Shown piece after piece: positions 34,745 through 43,858 of a stretch of 64,000 nt of DNA. The position numbers and the translations under genes are program-made. The stretch comes from Rhizobium sp. FY34 (GTDB lineage Bacteria > Pseudomonadota > Alphaproteobacteria > Rhizobiales > Rhizobiaceae), in the NCBI RefSeq assembly GCF_005222845.1, contig NZ_STFZ01000018.1:434001-498000 (forward strand), written 5' to 3'. The stretch's first letter is position 1. Each line of letters opens with the position of its first letter. The notes under the pieces are model-generated. The model did not search any database. It saw only the letters and a program-made list of their open reading frames with translations, and was not told the origin of the DNA.

Positions 34745-35647
34745 ATGGAGTATTTTGTCCAGCAGCTCCTTAACGGGCTGACTCTTGGTTCCATCTATGG
34801 CCTTGTCGCGATCGGCTATACGATGGTCTACGGTATCATCGGCATGATCAACTTCGCCCATGGCGATATCTTCATGCTCGGCGGCTTTGCCGCATTGATC
34901 GTCTTCCTGATTCTCACATCCTTCTTTGCCGGTATTCCAGTCGCATTGGCGCTTCTGGTCATGCTGGTCGTGGCCATGCTGGTCACCAGCCTGTGGAACT
35001 GGACGATCGAGCGGGTGGCCTACCGGCCGCTTCGCGGCTCGTTCCGCCTTGCGCCGCTGATCACGGCCATCGGCATGTCCATCGTGCTGTCCAATTTCAT
35101 CCAGGTCACGCAGGGCCCGCGCAACAAGCCGGTTCCGCCTCTGGTCAATGATGTCTATCACTTCGGCTCGGTCACCGTATCGCTGAAGCAGATCCTCATC
35201 GTTCTGGTCACGACGATCCTGCTCACGGCATTCTGGTACATCGTCAACAAGACGCCGCTCGGTCGTGCCCAGCGCGCCACCGAACAGGACCGCAAGATGG
35301 CGGCACTGCTCGGCGTTGATGTTGACCGGACCATCTCGATCACCTTCATCATGGGGGCCGCGCTCGCTGCCGTAGCCGGTACCATGTATCTGATGTATTA
35401 CGGGGTGGCCTCATTCAATGATGGCTTCATTCCGGGCGTCAAGGCATTTACCGCAGCCGTTCTCGGCGGTATCGGCTCACTTCCCGGTGCCGTGCTCGGT
35501 GGTCTGCTGATCGGCCTCATCGAGTCGCTCTGGTCGGCCTATTTCTCCATCGCTTACAAGGACGTGGCGACCTTTGCCATTCTTGCCTTCGTCTTGATCT
35601 TCAAGCCGACCGGCATTCTTGGCCGCCCCGAAGTGGAGAAGGTTTGA
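34745..35647 (+). CDS. livH: Branched-chain amino-acid ABC permease LivH
   Basis: 300 residues, about eight membrane helices. The LivH signature GLTLGSIYGLVAIGYTMVYG at the N-terminus, INFAHGDIFMLGG and the cytosolic loop TPLGRAQRATEQDRKMAALLG identify it. It forms the inner-membrane channel with LivM for Leu/Ile/Val or related amino acids. It is first in livH-M-G-F, four bases before livM. Confidence 0.93.
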   Translation: MEYFVQQLLNGLTLGSIYGLVAIGYTMVYGIIGMINFAHGDIFMLGGFAALIVFLILTSFFAGIPVALALLVMLVVAMLVTSLWNWTIERVAYRPLRGSFRLAPLITAIGMSIVLSNFIQVTQGPRNKPVPPLVNDVYHFGSVTVSLKQILIVLVTTILLTAFWYIVNKTPLGRAQRATEQDRKMAALLGVDVDRTISITFIMGAALAAVAGTMYLMYYGVASFNDGFIPGVKAFTAAVLGGIGSLPGAVLGGLLIGLIESLWSAYFSIAYKDVATFAILAFVLIFKPTGILGRPEVEKV

Positions 35648-35651
35648 CATC

Positions 35652-37049
35652 ATGGCAAACACACAATCGCCGGCGCCTGACATTGCGCCGGGCCTGATGG
35701 CAAAGGCCATCAAGGAAGGCCTGTTCGCCGGAGTTCTGGCGCTCGGCATGTTCCTGCTGTTCGTCGGTATCGAAACCTACCAGGATATCGATAACCGGCT
35801 GGTCTGGCGCACGCGCTGGGAACTTCTTGCTGTTTTCGTTCTGGTCGCAGCCATTGGCCGCTTCCTGATGGTGGGCTTCATCACGCCGCATTTCGCCGCG
35901 CGAAAGCTTGCCAAGGGCAAGGCCGGGCAGGCGGATTCAGCCGAGGAAGAGAGCTTCTTCAAGCGGAATTTCTCCAAGATCGCGATCCTGGCGCTGCTGT
36001 TTTACCCGCCGATCGTCGTTTATCTCTACGGCGTGCAGGGCTCGCTGAAATTCGTCGACAATTTCGGCATCCAGATCCTCATCTATGTGATGCTGGCCTG
36101 GGGTCTCAACGTCGTCGTCGGTCTCGCTGGCCTGCTCGATCTCGGCTATGTCGCCTTCTATGCGGTGGGCGCCTATTCCTACGCGCTCCTGTCCGATCAC
36201 TTCGGCCTGTCCTTCTGGGTGCTCCTGCCAATGGCCGGCATTCTGGCCGCTTTCTGGGGCATTATCCTCGGCTTTCCGGTCTTGCGTCTTCGGGGTGACT
36301 ATCTGGCCATCGTGACGCTGGCCTTTGGCGAAATCATCCGCCTCGTGCTGATGAACTGGTCGGAAGTCACCGGCGGTACGGCCGGTATCTCGGGCGTGGC
36401 AAAGGCCTCGATCTTCGGCATCTATTCGTTCGATGTCGGTGCGCCGAACAATTTTGCCCGTGCCTTCGACCTGCCGATGTCGTCGGCCTATTACAAGATC
36501 TTCCTGTTCTACGTGATCCTGGCGCTCTGCCTGCTCACCGCCTATGTGACGATCCGCCTGCGCCGCATGCCGATCGGCCGGGCCTGGGAAGCGCTGCGCG
36601 AAGACGAGATCGCCTGCCGTTCGCTCGGCATCGATACGGTGAAGACCAAGTTGACGGCTTTTGCCATCGGCGCCATGTTCGGCGGCTTTGCCGGCTCCTT
36701 CTTTGCGGCCCGCCAGGGCTTCGTATCGCCGGAAAGCTTTGTCTTCCTGGAATCGGCCGTCATCCTTGCCATCGTCGTTCTCGGCGGCATGGGCTCGCTC
36801 ACCGGCATTGCGGTGGCAGCCGTTCTGATGGTCGGCGGTACCGAACTCTTGCGCGAGATGGAATTCCTCAAGCATGTTTTCGGGCCCGATTTCACGCCGG
36901 AACTTTACCGCATGCTGCTCTTCGGCCTGGCCATGGTCGTGGTCATGCTGTTCAAGCCGCGCGGCTTTGTCGGCTCACGTGAACCGACGGCCTTCCTGAA
37001 AGAACGCAAGGCCGTTTCCGGAAGCTTCACCAAGGAGGGTCACGGCTGA
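35652..37049 (+). CDS. livM: Branched-chain amino-acid ABC permease LivM
   Basis: 465 residues. An N-terminal extension of about 100 residues with two extra hydrophobic segments precedes the LivM core (YVMLAWGLNVVVGLAGLLDL, LRLRGDYLAIVTLAFGEIIR, GRAWEALREDEIACRSLGID). I chose ATG 35652 after the livH stop; an earlier in-frame start would overlap livH. The long N-terminus is common in alphaproteobacterial LivM. Its stop overlaps the livG start. Confidence 0.93.
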   Translation: MANTQSPAPDIAPGLMAKAIKEGLFAGVLALGMFLLFVGIETYQDIDNRLVWRTRWELLAVFVLVAAIGRFLMVGFITPHFAARKLAKGKAGQADSAEEESFFKRNFSKIAILALLFYPPIVVYLYGVQGSLKFVDNFGIQILIYVMLAWGLNVVVGLAGLLDLGYVAFYAVGAYSYALLSDHFGLSFWVLLPMAGILAAFWGIILGFPVLRLRGDYLAIVTLAFGEIIRLVLMNWSEVTGGTAGISGVAKASIFGIYSFDVGAPNNFARAFDLPMSSAYYKIFLFYVILALCLLTAYVTIRLRRMPIGRAWEALREDEIACRSLGIDTVKTKLTAFAIGAMFGGFAGSFFAARQGFVSPESFVFLESAVILAIVVLGGMGSLTGIAVAAVLMVGGTELLREMEFLKHVFGPDFTPELYRMLLFGLAMVVVMLFKPRGFVGSREPTAFLKERKAVSGSFTKEGHG

Positions 37050-37918
37050 TGACCCCCGGAAACCAGACAATGACAACCGAGACGATCCTGAAGATCGAGC
37101 ATCTGTCGATGCGCTTCGGCGGACTGATGGCGATCAACGACCTGTCGTTCGACGTCAAGCGCGGCGATATCACCGCACTGATTGGGCCGAACGGCGCGGG
37201 TAAAACGACGGTGTTCAACTGCATCACCGGCTTTTACAAGCCGACCATGGGCATGATCACCATGACCCAGAAGGGCGGCAAACAGTATCTGCTGGAACGG
37301 CTGACCGATTTCGAAATCACCAAGCAGGCCAAGGTCGCCCGTACCTTCCAGAATATCCGGCTGTTTTCGGGCCTCACGGTTCTGGAAAACCTGCTGGTGG
37401 CCCAGCACAACAAGCTGATGAAGGCCTCCGGCTATACGGTTCTGGGTCTTCTCGGTATCGGGGGCTACAAGGCGGAAGCCGAGGCGGCCATCGAAAAGGC
37501 GCGGGTCTGGCTGGAAAAGGCCGATCTGATCGACCGCGCCGACGATCCGGCCGGCGACCTTCCCTATGGCGCGCAGCGCCGTCTGGAAATCGCGCGTGCC
37601 ATGTGCACCGATCCGGAAGTGCTGTGCCTGGATGAGCCGGCAGCCGGTCTCAACCCGCGTGAATCGCTGGCGCTCAACACGCTGCTGAAGAGCATTCGCG
37701 ATGAAAACGGCACCTCGCTTCTCCTCATCGAACACGACATGTCGGTGGTGATGGAGATTTCCGATCATGTGGTGGTGCTGGAATATGGGCAGAAGATTTC
37801 CGACGGCACGCCAGATCACGTGAAGAATGATCCACGCGTGATCGCGGCCTACCTCGGCGTCGAGGACGACGAGGTAGAGGAAGTCATACATGAAGAACTC
37901 GACGGGAGCATGCGTTGA
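37049..37918 (+). CDS. livG: Branched-chain amino-acid ABC ATP-binding protein LivG
   Basis: 289 residues. Walker A is GPNGAGKTT, Q-loop VARTFQNIRLF, signature LPYGAQRRLEIARAM, Walker B VLCLDEPAAGLNP and switch His in LLLIEHDMSVVM. It is one of the two ATPases of the liv importer and is translationally coupled to both livM and livF (one-base overlaps). A second possible start at 37070 would shorten it by seven residues. Confidence 0.95.
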   Translation: MTPGNQTMTTETILKIEHLSMRFGGLMAINDLSFDVKRGDITALIGPNGAGKTTVFNCITGFYKPTMGMITMTQKGGKQYLLERLTDFEITKQAKVARTFQNIRLFSGLTVLENLLVAQHNKLMKASGYTVLGLLGIGGYKAEAEAAIEKARVWLEKADLIDRADDPAGDLPYGAQRRLEIARAMCTDPEVLCLDEPAAGLNPRESLALNTLLKSIRDENGTSLLLIEHDMSVVMEISDHVVVLEYGQKISDGTPDHVKNDPRVIAAYLGVEDDEVEEVIHEELDGSMR

Positions 37919-38646
37919 TGGCTGATGAACCTCTTCTGAAGGTCAGCGGCGTCGAGACCTATTACGGCAATATCCGCGCACTCGCCGGTGTCGATGTCGA
38001 CGTGAAAAAGGGCGAAATCGTCAGCCTGATCGGTGCCAATGGCGCCGGTAAATCGACGCTGATGATGACGATCTGCGGCAGTCCGCAGGCGCGTCACGGC
38101 TCGGTCGTTTTCGATGGCACGGATATCACCAAGATGCCCACGCATCTGATTGCCCGGCGCCGCATCGCCCAGTCTCCTGAAGGTCGCCGCATTTTTCCGC
38201 GCATGACCGTCTATGAGAACCTGCAAATGGGTGCCGGTCTCGACAACCTGAAATATTTCAACGAGGACGTGGAAAAGATCTTCACGCTGTTTCCGCGCCT
38301 CAAGGAACGCCAGAGCCAGCGGGGCGGCACGCTTTCGGGCGGCGAGCAGCAGATGCTGTCCATCGGTCGCGCGCTGATGGCACGGCCGAAGCTCCTGCTT
38401 CTCGACGAGCCGTCGCTTGGCCTTGCCCCCCTGATCGTCAAGCAGATCTTCGAGGCGATCAAGGTGTTGAACGAGAAGGAAGGTCTGACGGTCTTCCTGG
38501 TGGAACAGAATGCCTTTGCAGCCCTGAAATTGTCGCACCGGGCTTATGTGATGGTGAACGGCAAGGTGACGATGAGCGGTTCTGGCAAGGATTTGCTTGC
38601 CAACCCGGAAGTTCGCGCCGCCTATCTCGAAGGTGGACGGCATTGA
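37918..38646 (+). CDS. livF: Branched-chain amino-acid ABC ATP-binding protein LivF
   Basis: 242 residues from the ATG at 37918, which shares its A with the livG stop. Walker A GANGAGKST, the LivF-type APEGRRIF-like loop (SPEGRRIFPRMTVYENL), signature LSGGEQQMLSIGRAL and Walker B LLLLDEPSLGLAP are present. It is the second ATPase of the importer. A TTG three bases earlier is a weaker start. Confidence 0.95.
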   Translation: MADEPLLKVSGVETYYGNIRALAGVDVDVKKGEIVSLIGANGAGKSTLMMTICGSPQARHGSVVFDGTDITKMPTHLIARRRIAQSPEGRRIFPRMTVYENLQMGAGLDNLKYFNEDVEKIFTLFPRLKERQSQRGGTLSGGEQQMLSIGRALMARPKLLLLDEPSLGLAPLIVKQIFEAIKVLNEKEGLTVFLVEQNAFAALKLSHRAYVMVNGKVTMSGSGKDLLANPEVRAAYLEGGRH

Positions 38647-38688
38647 GCGCGCAATCGTCATTCCGTGTAAGGGCAGGGAGAGTTTGAG

Positions 38689-39042
38689 ATGCAGGGACTT
38701 TTCTTCGAAAGCGATACGGGCGCCCGCTATGTGCTGCGCTTCATCGTCCTGATGATCGGCTTGTGGACGGCATGGCGCACCGGTCGCGCCGTGGCGGAAG
38801 GCTGGAACGAGCTTCCGCTTGTGTTCGCCTACACATTGCTTCTGGGCGTGATGATGCGCTTCCTGCATTTTTCGCTGTTCCAGGGACCTTTCCTCAGCAT
38901 CGGCTACTACGTTCTCGACGTGGTGCTGCTGTTCATTCTGGCGGTGATTGGCTTTCGCATGCGCCGCACCGGCCAGATGGTGGATAACTATTACTGGTTG
39001 TATGAAAGAAGCTCAGCTTTTTCCTGGAAGAAGAAGAATTGA
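38689..39042 (+). CDS. Small membrane protein of the liv operon (DUF6867-like)
   Basis: 117 residues with three hydrophobic segments (ARYVLRFIVLMIGLWTAWRT, LPLVFAYTLLLGVMMRFLHF, YVLDVVLLFILAVIGFRMRR). GGGAG precedes the ATG. It sits between livF and the binding-protein gene, a position where rhizobial genomes carry a short membrane protein of unknown role. A function in amino-acid uptake is inferred only from this linkage. Confidence 0.75.
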   Translation: MQGLFFESDTGARYVLRFIVLMIGLWTAWRTGRAVAEGWNELPLVFAYTLLLGVMMRFLHFSLFQGPFLSIGYYVLDVVLLFILAVIGFRMRRTGQMVDNYYWLYERSSAFSWKKKN

Positions 39043-39160
39043 CAGTCTGAGGATTTCGGCCTCAGATTGCGCAATCAGGGAACCAGTTACCGATGCAAGG
39101 ATGGTGGGTCTTGCAGACGGTTCGTCACGAAAACCCGCCCAATGAACTGGGAGTAACACT

Positions 39161-40276
39161 ATGAAGAAGTCTCTTCTTTCGGCGGTGGCGTTGACGGCAG
39201 TCGTTGCCTTCGGCGGCTCTGCCTTCGCCGATATCCTCGTCGGCGTCGCCGGTCCGTTGACCGGCCCGAACGCAGCCTTCGGCGCACAGCTCCAGAAGGG
39301 TGCCGAACAGGCCGCAGCAGACATCAATGCTGCCGGCGGCATCAACGGCGAGAAGATCAAGATCGTTCTCGGCGATGACGTGTCCGACCCCAAGCAGGGT
39401 GTATCGGTTGCCAACAAGTTCGTGGCGGATGGCGTGAAATTCGTCGTTGGTCATTTCAACTCGTCGGTTTCCATCCCGGCATCGGATGTCTACGCTGAAA
39501 ACGGCATCGTTCAGGTCACGCCTGCTTCGACTGCCGAGAAGTACACCGACCGCGGCCTGTGGAACACCTTCCGCACCTGCGGTCGTGACGACCAGCAGGG
39601 CGGTGTCGCCGGCAAGTATATTTCTGAGAAGTTCAAGAGCGCCAAGGTTGCTGTCGTTCATGACAAGACCACCTACGGTCAGGGTCTTGCTGATCAAACC
39701 AAGAAGGCAATGAACGCGCTCGGCGTCAAGGAAGTGATCTACGAAGGCATTACCGTTGGCGACAAGGACTTCTCGGCCCTTGTGTCCAAGATGAAGGAAG
39801 CCGGCGTTGGTGTGGTTTACTTCGGCGGCCTGCACACGGAAGCCGGTCTCCTGATCCGCCAGATGGCTGACCAGGGCCTCAAGGCTCCCCTGATGTCGGG
39901 TGATGGCATCACCTCCAACGAACTGGCCGCGATCGCCGGGGATGCCGTCAACGGCACGCTGATGACCTTCCCGCCGGATCCGCGCACGAACCCCAATGCA
40001 AAGGACATTGTTGCGAAGTTCCGCGCTGCAAACTTCGAGCCGGAAGCCTACACGCTCTACTCATACGCCGCCCTGCAGATCCTAGCTGACGCTGCCAAGG
40101 CTGCCGGCACGAATGATCCGACCAAGGTTGCCGCAGCGATGAAGGCCAAGGGCCCGTTCAAGACCGCCATCGGCGACATCGGCTTCGATGCCAAGGGCGA
40201 CATCACCCGTCCTGACTATGTCATGTACGAGTGGAAAAAAGGCACTGACGGCAAGTACGACTACTTCCAGATGTAA
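39161..40276 (+). CDS. Branched-chain amino-acid-type periplasmic binding protein
   Basis: 371 residues. The signal peptide is [20 protein letters not shown] with cleavage near residue 23. The mature protein opens [20 protein letters not shown], the hallmark of LivJ/BraC type I binding proteins, with [20 protein letters not shown] later. It supplies ligand to LivHMGF encoded just before it. It is followed by a strong terminator, closing the operon. Confidence 0.92.
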   Translation: MKKSLLSAVALTAVVAFGGSAFADILVGVAGPLTGPNAAFGAQLQKGAEQAAADINAAGGINGEKIKIVLGDDVSDPKQGVSVANKFVADGVKFVVGHFNSSVSIPASDVYAENGIVQVTPASTAEKYTDRGLWNTFRTCGRDDQQGGVAGKYISEKFKSAKVAVVHDKTTYGQGLADQTKKAMNALGVKEVIYEGITVGDKDFSALVSKMKEAGVGVVYFGGLHTEAGLLIRQMADQGLKAPLMSGDGITSNELAAIAGDAVNGTLMTFPPDPRTNPNAKDIVAKFRAANFEPEAYTLYSYAALQILADAAKAAGTNDPTKVAAAMKAKGPFKTAIGDIGFDAKGDITRPDYVMYEWKKGTDGKYDYFQM

Positions 40277-40297
40277 GATCCCTCGGGATCTTGATCG

Positions 40298-40328
40298 GGA
40301 GCCCGGTATTGCGCCGGGCTCCTTTTTT
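40298..40328 (+). terminator. Terminator of the liv operon
   Basis: Perfect 9-bp stem GGAGCCCGG / CCGGGCTCC, seven-base loop, then TTTTTT. It begins 22 bp after the binding-protein stop. Confidence 0.9.
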
Positions 40329-40479
40329 CATGGTCGGTGGTTTCGTGCCGATGCCGCTGTTTGTGACCGGGACAGGCACCCGTAAGCTGCTCTGTATCTG
40401 TTGCCAGAGGCTCGACATAATCAGTAGTGTTTTCGAGTATGGTCGGTTGCCTGTCAGCCGCGTGAGATGGGGTTCGTCC

Positions 40480-41076
40480 GTGCGATATGCAGTGCTTGCG
40501 GTGATAGCGTGTGCGGCTGGGCTGTCCTCGTGCTCACAAGTCACAGACAAAATGGAGAGTGCTGCCAATCGCTCGTTCACCAGCTATGCTCTGGGCAAGC
40601 CCTATGCCGAGGTTGCAAGCGTTGGTACCTCGCCGATGGAGAGGCTGGCCGGCAATGACCGCGCAACCTTCGGCCCGCTTCTCGGCTCGACGCCGCTTGT
40701 CAATGGCATGACCGTCTATCGTCATATGGCGCCATCGGCCCGCACTGAGCGTGGCTCTGATTTCGGGGGGCTGGTCGGCACCTCGTCAGTCTCCGAAAAC
40801 AATCGGCTTTCCTATTTCCTGGTTGGCCAAGATGGCGTTGTGAAGGATTGGGCAACGGGATCGGTGCCGGGTAATGCCAGCAGTTGCATCAGCTATATCG
40901 GCGGCATTATCCAGCGCTGCTCGGATCTCACGCAATTCCAGGCATCATTGACACTTTATGACGCGCGGGTCCTGACCAAGGACGGCCAGCCTATTTCCGT
41001 TTGGGGCGCACCTGCAGCCACCGCGCCGGTACCGGCTGCGATTTCCAAGCCGACGAAAGCCGCGCCGCGGACATAA
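40480..41076 (+). CDS. Putative lipoprotein
   Basis: 198 residues from the GTG at 40480. The short N-terminus RYAVLAVIACAAGLSSC ends in a lipobox (LSSC), so Cys19 would be lipid-anchored. The body has no motif I recognise; CISYIGGIIQRC holds a Cys pair. A GTG at 40462 is an alternative start. It follows the liv terminator and converges on cheD. Confidence 0.65.
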   Translation: MRYAVLAVIACAAGLSSCSQVTDKMESAANRSFTSYALGKPYAEVASVGTSPMERLAGNDRATFGPLLGSTPLVNGMTVYRHMAPSARTERGSDFGGLVGTSSVSENNRLSYFLVGQDGVVKDWATGSVPGNASSCISYIGGIIQRCSDLTQFQASLTLYDARVLTKDGQPISVWGAPAATAPVPAAISKPTKAAPRT

Positions 41077-41086
41077 AAGAGGCTGC

Positions 41087-41617
41087 CTAACTTGCCCGAC
41101 GCATTGTCTGGTCCAGCCCGGTGGACTGGGTTGGAATCCGCACGAAATCACTTGTTTCGCGCACGCTCGTCCTGCCCGTGGTCGGATGGAATGTCACCCA
41201 TCGTGCCACCTGTCCGCCAAGTCTTGCCTCAATCAGTTTGATGCCATGCGCTCGCAGGAACTTTTTGGCGTATTCGGTATTGAGTGCGCCGGGATCAATA
41301 CCGCTATCGTCTTTGAGGCGGCCACCAAACAGTTTGGCGACCAGTCGTTCGGGTTTTGCACCATTGCGGCACAGGTCCATGACAAGGCTGGCCATGGCAG
41401 TGTCGCCGTAGCGATATTGCTGTGCCACAGGTGCTCGGTCGCCGCCTTGAGGCAGTATAAAATGGTTCATTCCACCTATTGCCGCGAAGGGATCGTAGAT
41501 ACAGGCGCAGATGCAGGAGCCAAGCACTGTGCTGAAAAGGCATTCAGCATCATTTGATACCAGGCACTGCCCGCCAATAAGATGGATAACTTCAAATCCG
41601 TCGCTGTTCTGGCCCAC
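41087..41617 (-). CDS. cheD: Chemoreceptor glutamine deamidase CheD
   Basis: 176 residues. STVLGSCICACIYD contains the catalytic Cys, MNHFILP the catalytic His, and later FGGRLKDDSGIDPGALNTEY fits the family. CheD deamidates specific Gln residues of chemoreceptors and interacts with CheC/CheY. In rhizobia it usually lies in the main che operon; here no other chemotaxis gene is near. It is convergent with the lipoprotein gene. Confidence 0.92.
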   Translation of the reverse strand: MGQNSDGFEVIHLIGGQCLVSNDAECLFSTVLGSCICACIYDPFAAIGGMNHFILPQGGDRAPVAQQYRYGDTAMASLVMDLCRNGAKPERLVAKLFGGRLKDDSGIDPGALNTEYAKKFLRAHGIKLIEARLGGQVARWVTFHPTTGRTSVRETSDFVRIPTQSTGLDQTMRRAS

Positions 41618-41917
41618 GCGCTTTTCCGCTTCTTGAGTTTCAGGGCACCCTTCTGGATAAACTTAGAGCGTGTTTCGACCTGATTGAATCCAGTTTATCT
41701 GAATATTCGCATGTTATTATAATGTGCGAGACAGTTAAATAAACGAAGAATCTCGTTCCAACATTTTTAAGCAACCAAAACATTCGGCGTGGTCAATAGA
41801 CTGGGTACACTCGTGGATGCAGGTCCCTTTTGAAACGGATACGTCTTCTTGTGATGGCATTGTCCGGATCATGTAAGGCACCGGGCGTGTTTTTCTCCCC
41901 GCCGTCGTGATTTGGTA
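41618..41917. other. AT-rich gene-free interval
   Basis: 300 bp without a convincing gene, clearly more AT-rich than its surroundings between about 41680 and 41790. It includes the cheD promoter side and the original downstream flank of the response-regulator gene whose tail copy begins at 41918. No repeat or hairpin of note. Confidence 0.4.
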
Positions 41918-42321
41918 TCAGACCTCGTGGAGAACATTGGCGGCCCTGACGGCGGCCGATGCGCGCTTTTCCACGCCGAGTTTCACATAGATCTGTTCGA
42001 GATGCTTGTTCACCGTGCGCGAGGACAGGCCGAGAATATCGCCGATATCTTTGTTGGACTTGCCCTTGGCAATCCACATCAGCACTTCGGATTCACGCAA
42101 GGTAAGGGGAAATGTTCGTGCAGCACCACATCATCCGGGCGGCTGCTGGCAGCGGTGACCCGAAACAGGTATTCATCGGTGCCGATGGCGCCGAGGAAGG
42201 CAAATTGCCGCTTCGTCGCCTCGCCATCCTGGGTGAAGGGAAAGGTCGCATCGCGGGAAAATCCCGGCCTATCACGCCCGGCCATCCAACTGGCAATCTG
42301 GCCGATGACGAGGTCAGCCCG
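41918..42321 (-). pseudogene. Displaced, frameshifted copy of a response-regulator 3' end
   Basis: This 404-bp segment matches 43859-44264, the 3' part of the intact LuxR-type response regulator, at about 95% by eye. It keeps the HTH (SEVLMWIAKGKSNKDIGDIL, then LSSRTVNKHLEQIYVKLGVE) and the stop. A one-base deletion near 42107 breaks the frame between HFPL and RESEVL. It has no receiver domain or start. The match begins exactly at the stop codon. It looks like the original tail displaced by an insertion bringing the MFS gene. Confidence 0.88.
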
Positions 42322-42336
42322 GCCTTGTGCCGGGCT
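42316..42336. repeat. GC-rich hairpin at the duplication junction
   Basis: AGCCCGGC and GCCGGGCT form a perfect 8-bp stem around CTTGT. It overlaps the exact point where homology between the two response-regulator tails ends (42321). It could be a terminator or a recombination-prone hairpin. Confidence 0.55.
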
Positions 42337-42417
42337 CTTTGCATTGTCCCTGCGTGTCCTCCCAAGCCATGTCGGGGGCGTCCCAGAGTTGTCTCGTGAT
42401 GGGATATCGATGTGTAA

Positions 42418-42436
42418 TAGTATGCAATACATACTA
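42418..42436. promoter_or_regulatory. 19-bp palindromic operator candidate before the MFS gene
   Basis: TAGTATG-CAATA-CATACTA has perfect 7-bp arms and lies 131-149 bp upstream of the MFS start. GTAT-N-ATAC-type dyads are typical of GntR-family operators. No such regulator gene lies within the inserted segment. Function is inferred from symmetry and position. Confidence 0.55.
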
Positions 42437-42566
42437 ATTGACGGCTATCAAGCTTAGCGCTAACCTTATTGCTAAGGCAGTCGTCGCGATGAGTCAGGAG
42501 TGGCTTTGACGAGATGCCGGATCGTCTGAGGCTCTGAGGACGCCTCGCTACCGGGAGGAAACATTC

Positions 42567-43769
42567 ATGCAATCCGATACGCACCTTCGCATGGGCGGAG
42601 GGCGAGCGCTTACGCTTGCCTTTCTCGCTGCCGTCATCGAAGGCTTTGACCTGCAGGCAGCCGGCGTGGCCGTGCCGAAGCTTGCGCCTGCATTTGGTCT
42701 CACTCCGGCGCAGATAGGGCTTTTCTTTTCATCGGCAACATTTGGCCTCATTCTTGGAGCGCTTGGCGGCGGCCGGGTTGCAGATGCCTGGGGTCGTCGG
42801 GCTGGTCTCGTCCTGTCACTGTTGACTTTCGGTATATTCTCGGCCGCGACAGCCTTTGCCTCTACTTATGAACAGTTGCTGATCCTGCGCTTCCTGACGG
42901 GGGTTGGCCTGGGCGGGGCTCTGCCCAATCTCGTCAATATTGCAGCAGAATCGGTCGATCCGAGCCGTCGGGGACGGGCAGTCTCCATCATGTATGCGGG
43001 CGTTCCTCTTGGCGGCGCGATTGCCAGCGGCGTGGCCATGCTTGGCCTGCATGGTGGCGACTGGCACTCGATCTTCCTGGTCGGCGGGATCATGCCCATC
43101 ATCCTTGCGCCCTTCGTGCACTCTATGCTGCCGCCGCTGGCTGTCGTCAAAGGCCAGGCAAGATCTGCAGCGGCTGCCGTATCTGCGGTCTTTGCTCACG
43201 GCACGTTTGTGCGGACGCTTGCGCTCTGGGTGTCCTTCTTCCTCGGTCTTCTGGTTGTCTATCTGCTTCTCAACTGGATGCCGCAGCTTTTGGTGGCGCG
43301 CGGTCTGGAGCGCAACGATGCCTCTCTGGTTCAGTTGCTGTTTAACGTTGGTGGCATTGCCGGTAGCCTGATTGGCGGGCGCATGCTCGATCGCAGCCGT
43401 CCCGGCCTGCCTGTTGCGCTGTCTTTTGCCGCTGCTGCCGCTGCACTCTTGATGCTCGGTCTCCTGCCGGCCAATGTCGGGCTGATGCTGATCGGCGGTA
43501 CGCTTGTCGGTGCAGCCATTCTCTGTATGCAGGCCATTCTCTATGGTGTGGCGCCGCAATGCTATGCTTTCGAAATCCGTGGCACCGGCGTCGGCCTCGC
43601 CGTTGCCGTCGGTCGGTTGGGTTCGATTGCAGGCCCTCTGTATGCCGGCTTCCTTGTGGCGCGGGGCAGCACGCCATCGGACGTGATGTTCGCCCTCGTG
43701 CCTATCACGATCCTGGCCGGCGTCACGACGTTGGTTCTGTTGTCGAAGCGCGCAGTAAATCCGAACTGA
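42567..43769 (+). CDS. MFS transporter, aromatic acid:H+ symporter type (MhpT-like)
   Basis: 400 residues, twelve predicted helices. The AAHS pattern is visible in helix 1 (VIEGFDLQAAGVAVPKLAPA) and the MFS signature follows (GGGRVADAWGRRAGLVLSLL), then RFLTGVGLGGALPNLVNI. These importers take up hydroxyphenylpropionate, benzoate or similar acids. GGGAGG precedes the ATG. It is the only gene between the displaced and the intact copy of the response-regulator tail and lies on the strand opposite to them. No aromatic catabolism gene is adjacent. Confidence 0.85.
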   Translation: MQSDTHLRMGGGRALTLAFLAAVIEGFDLQAAGVAVPKLAPAFGLTPAQIGLFFSSATFGLILGALGGGRVADAWGRRAGLVLSLLTFGIFSAATAFASTYEQLLILRFLTGVGLGGALPNLVNIAAESVDPSRRGRAVSIMYAGVPLGGAIASGVAMLGLHGGDWHSIFLVGGIMPIILAPFVHSMLPPLAVVKGQARSAAAAVSAVFAHGTFVRTLALWVSFFLGLLVVYLLLNWMPQLLVARGLERNDASLVQLLFNVGGIAGSLIGGRMLDRSRPGLPVALSFAAAAAALLMLGLLPANVGLMLIGGTLVGAAILCMQAILYGVAPQCYAFEIRGTGVGLAVAVGRLGSIAGPLYAGFLVARGSTPSDVMFALVPITILAGVTTLVLLSKRAVNPN

Positions 43770-43858
43770 CATTTGCTTCAAGCCGGGAAAGGCACCTTTC
43801 CCGGTTGCCGCCCGCCATGGATTCACCGGATGGATCCGGTGATATTCACGCCAGAAAC

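Noticed and set aside
34745..40276. liv cluster considered as a second urea or amide transporter
   Set aside because: The binding protein opens with the LivJ/BraC signature and lacks UrtA motifs; FmdD-like features were not seen.
41087..41617. cheD thought to be part of the duplicated insertion
   Set aside because: It lies outside the repeat boundaries and has no second copy; it is just a neighbour of the displaced tail.
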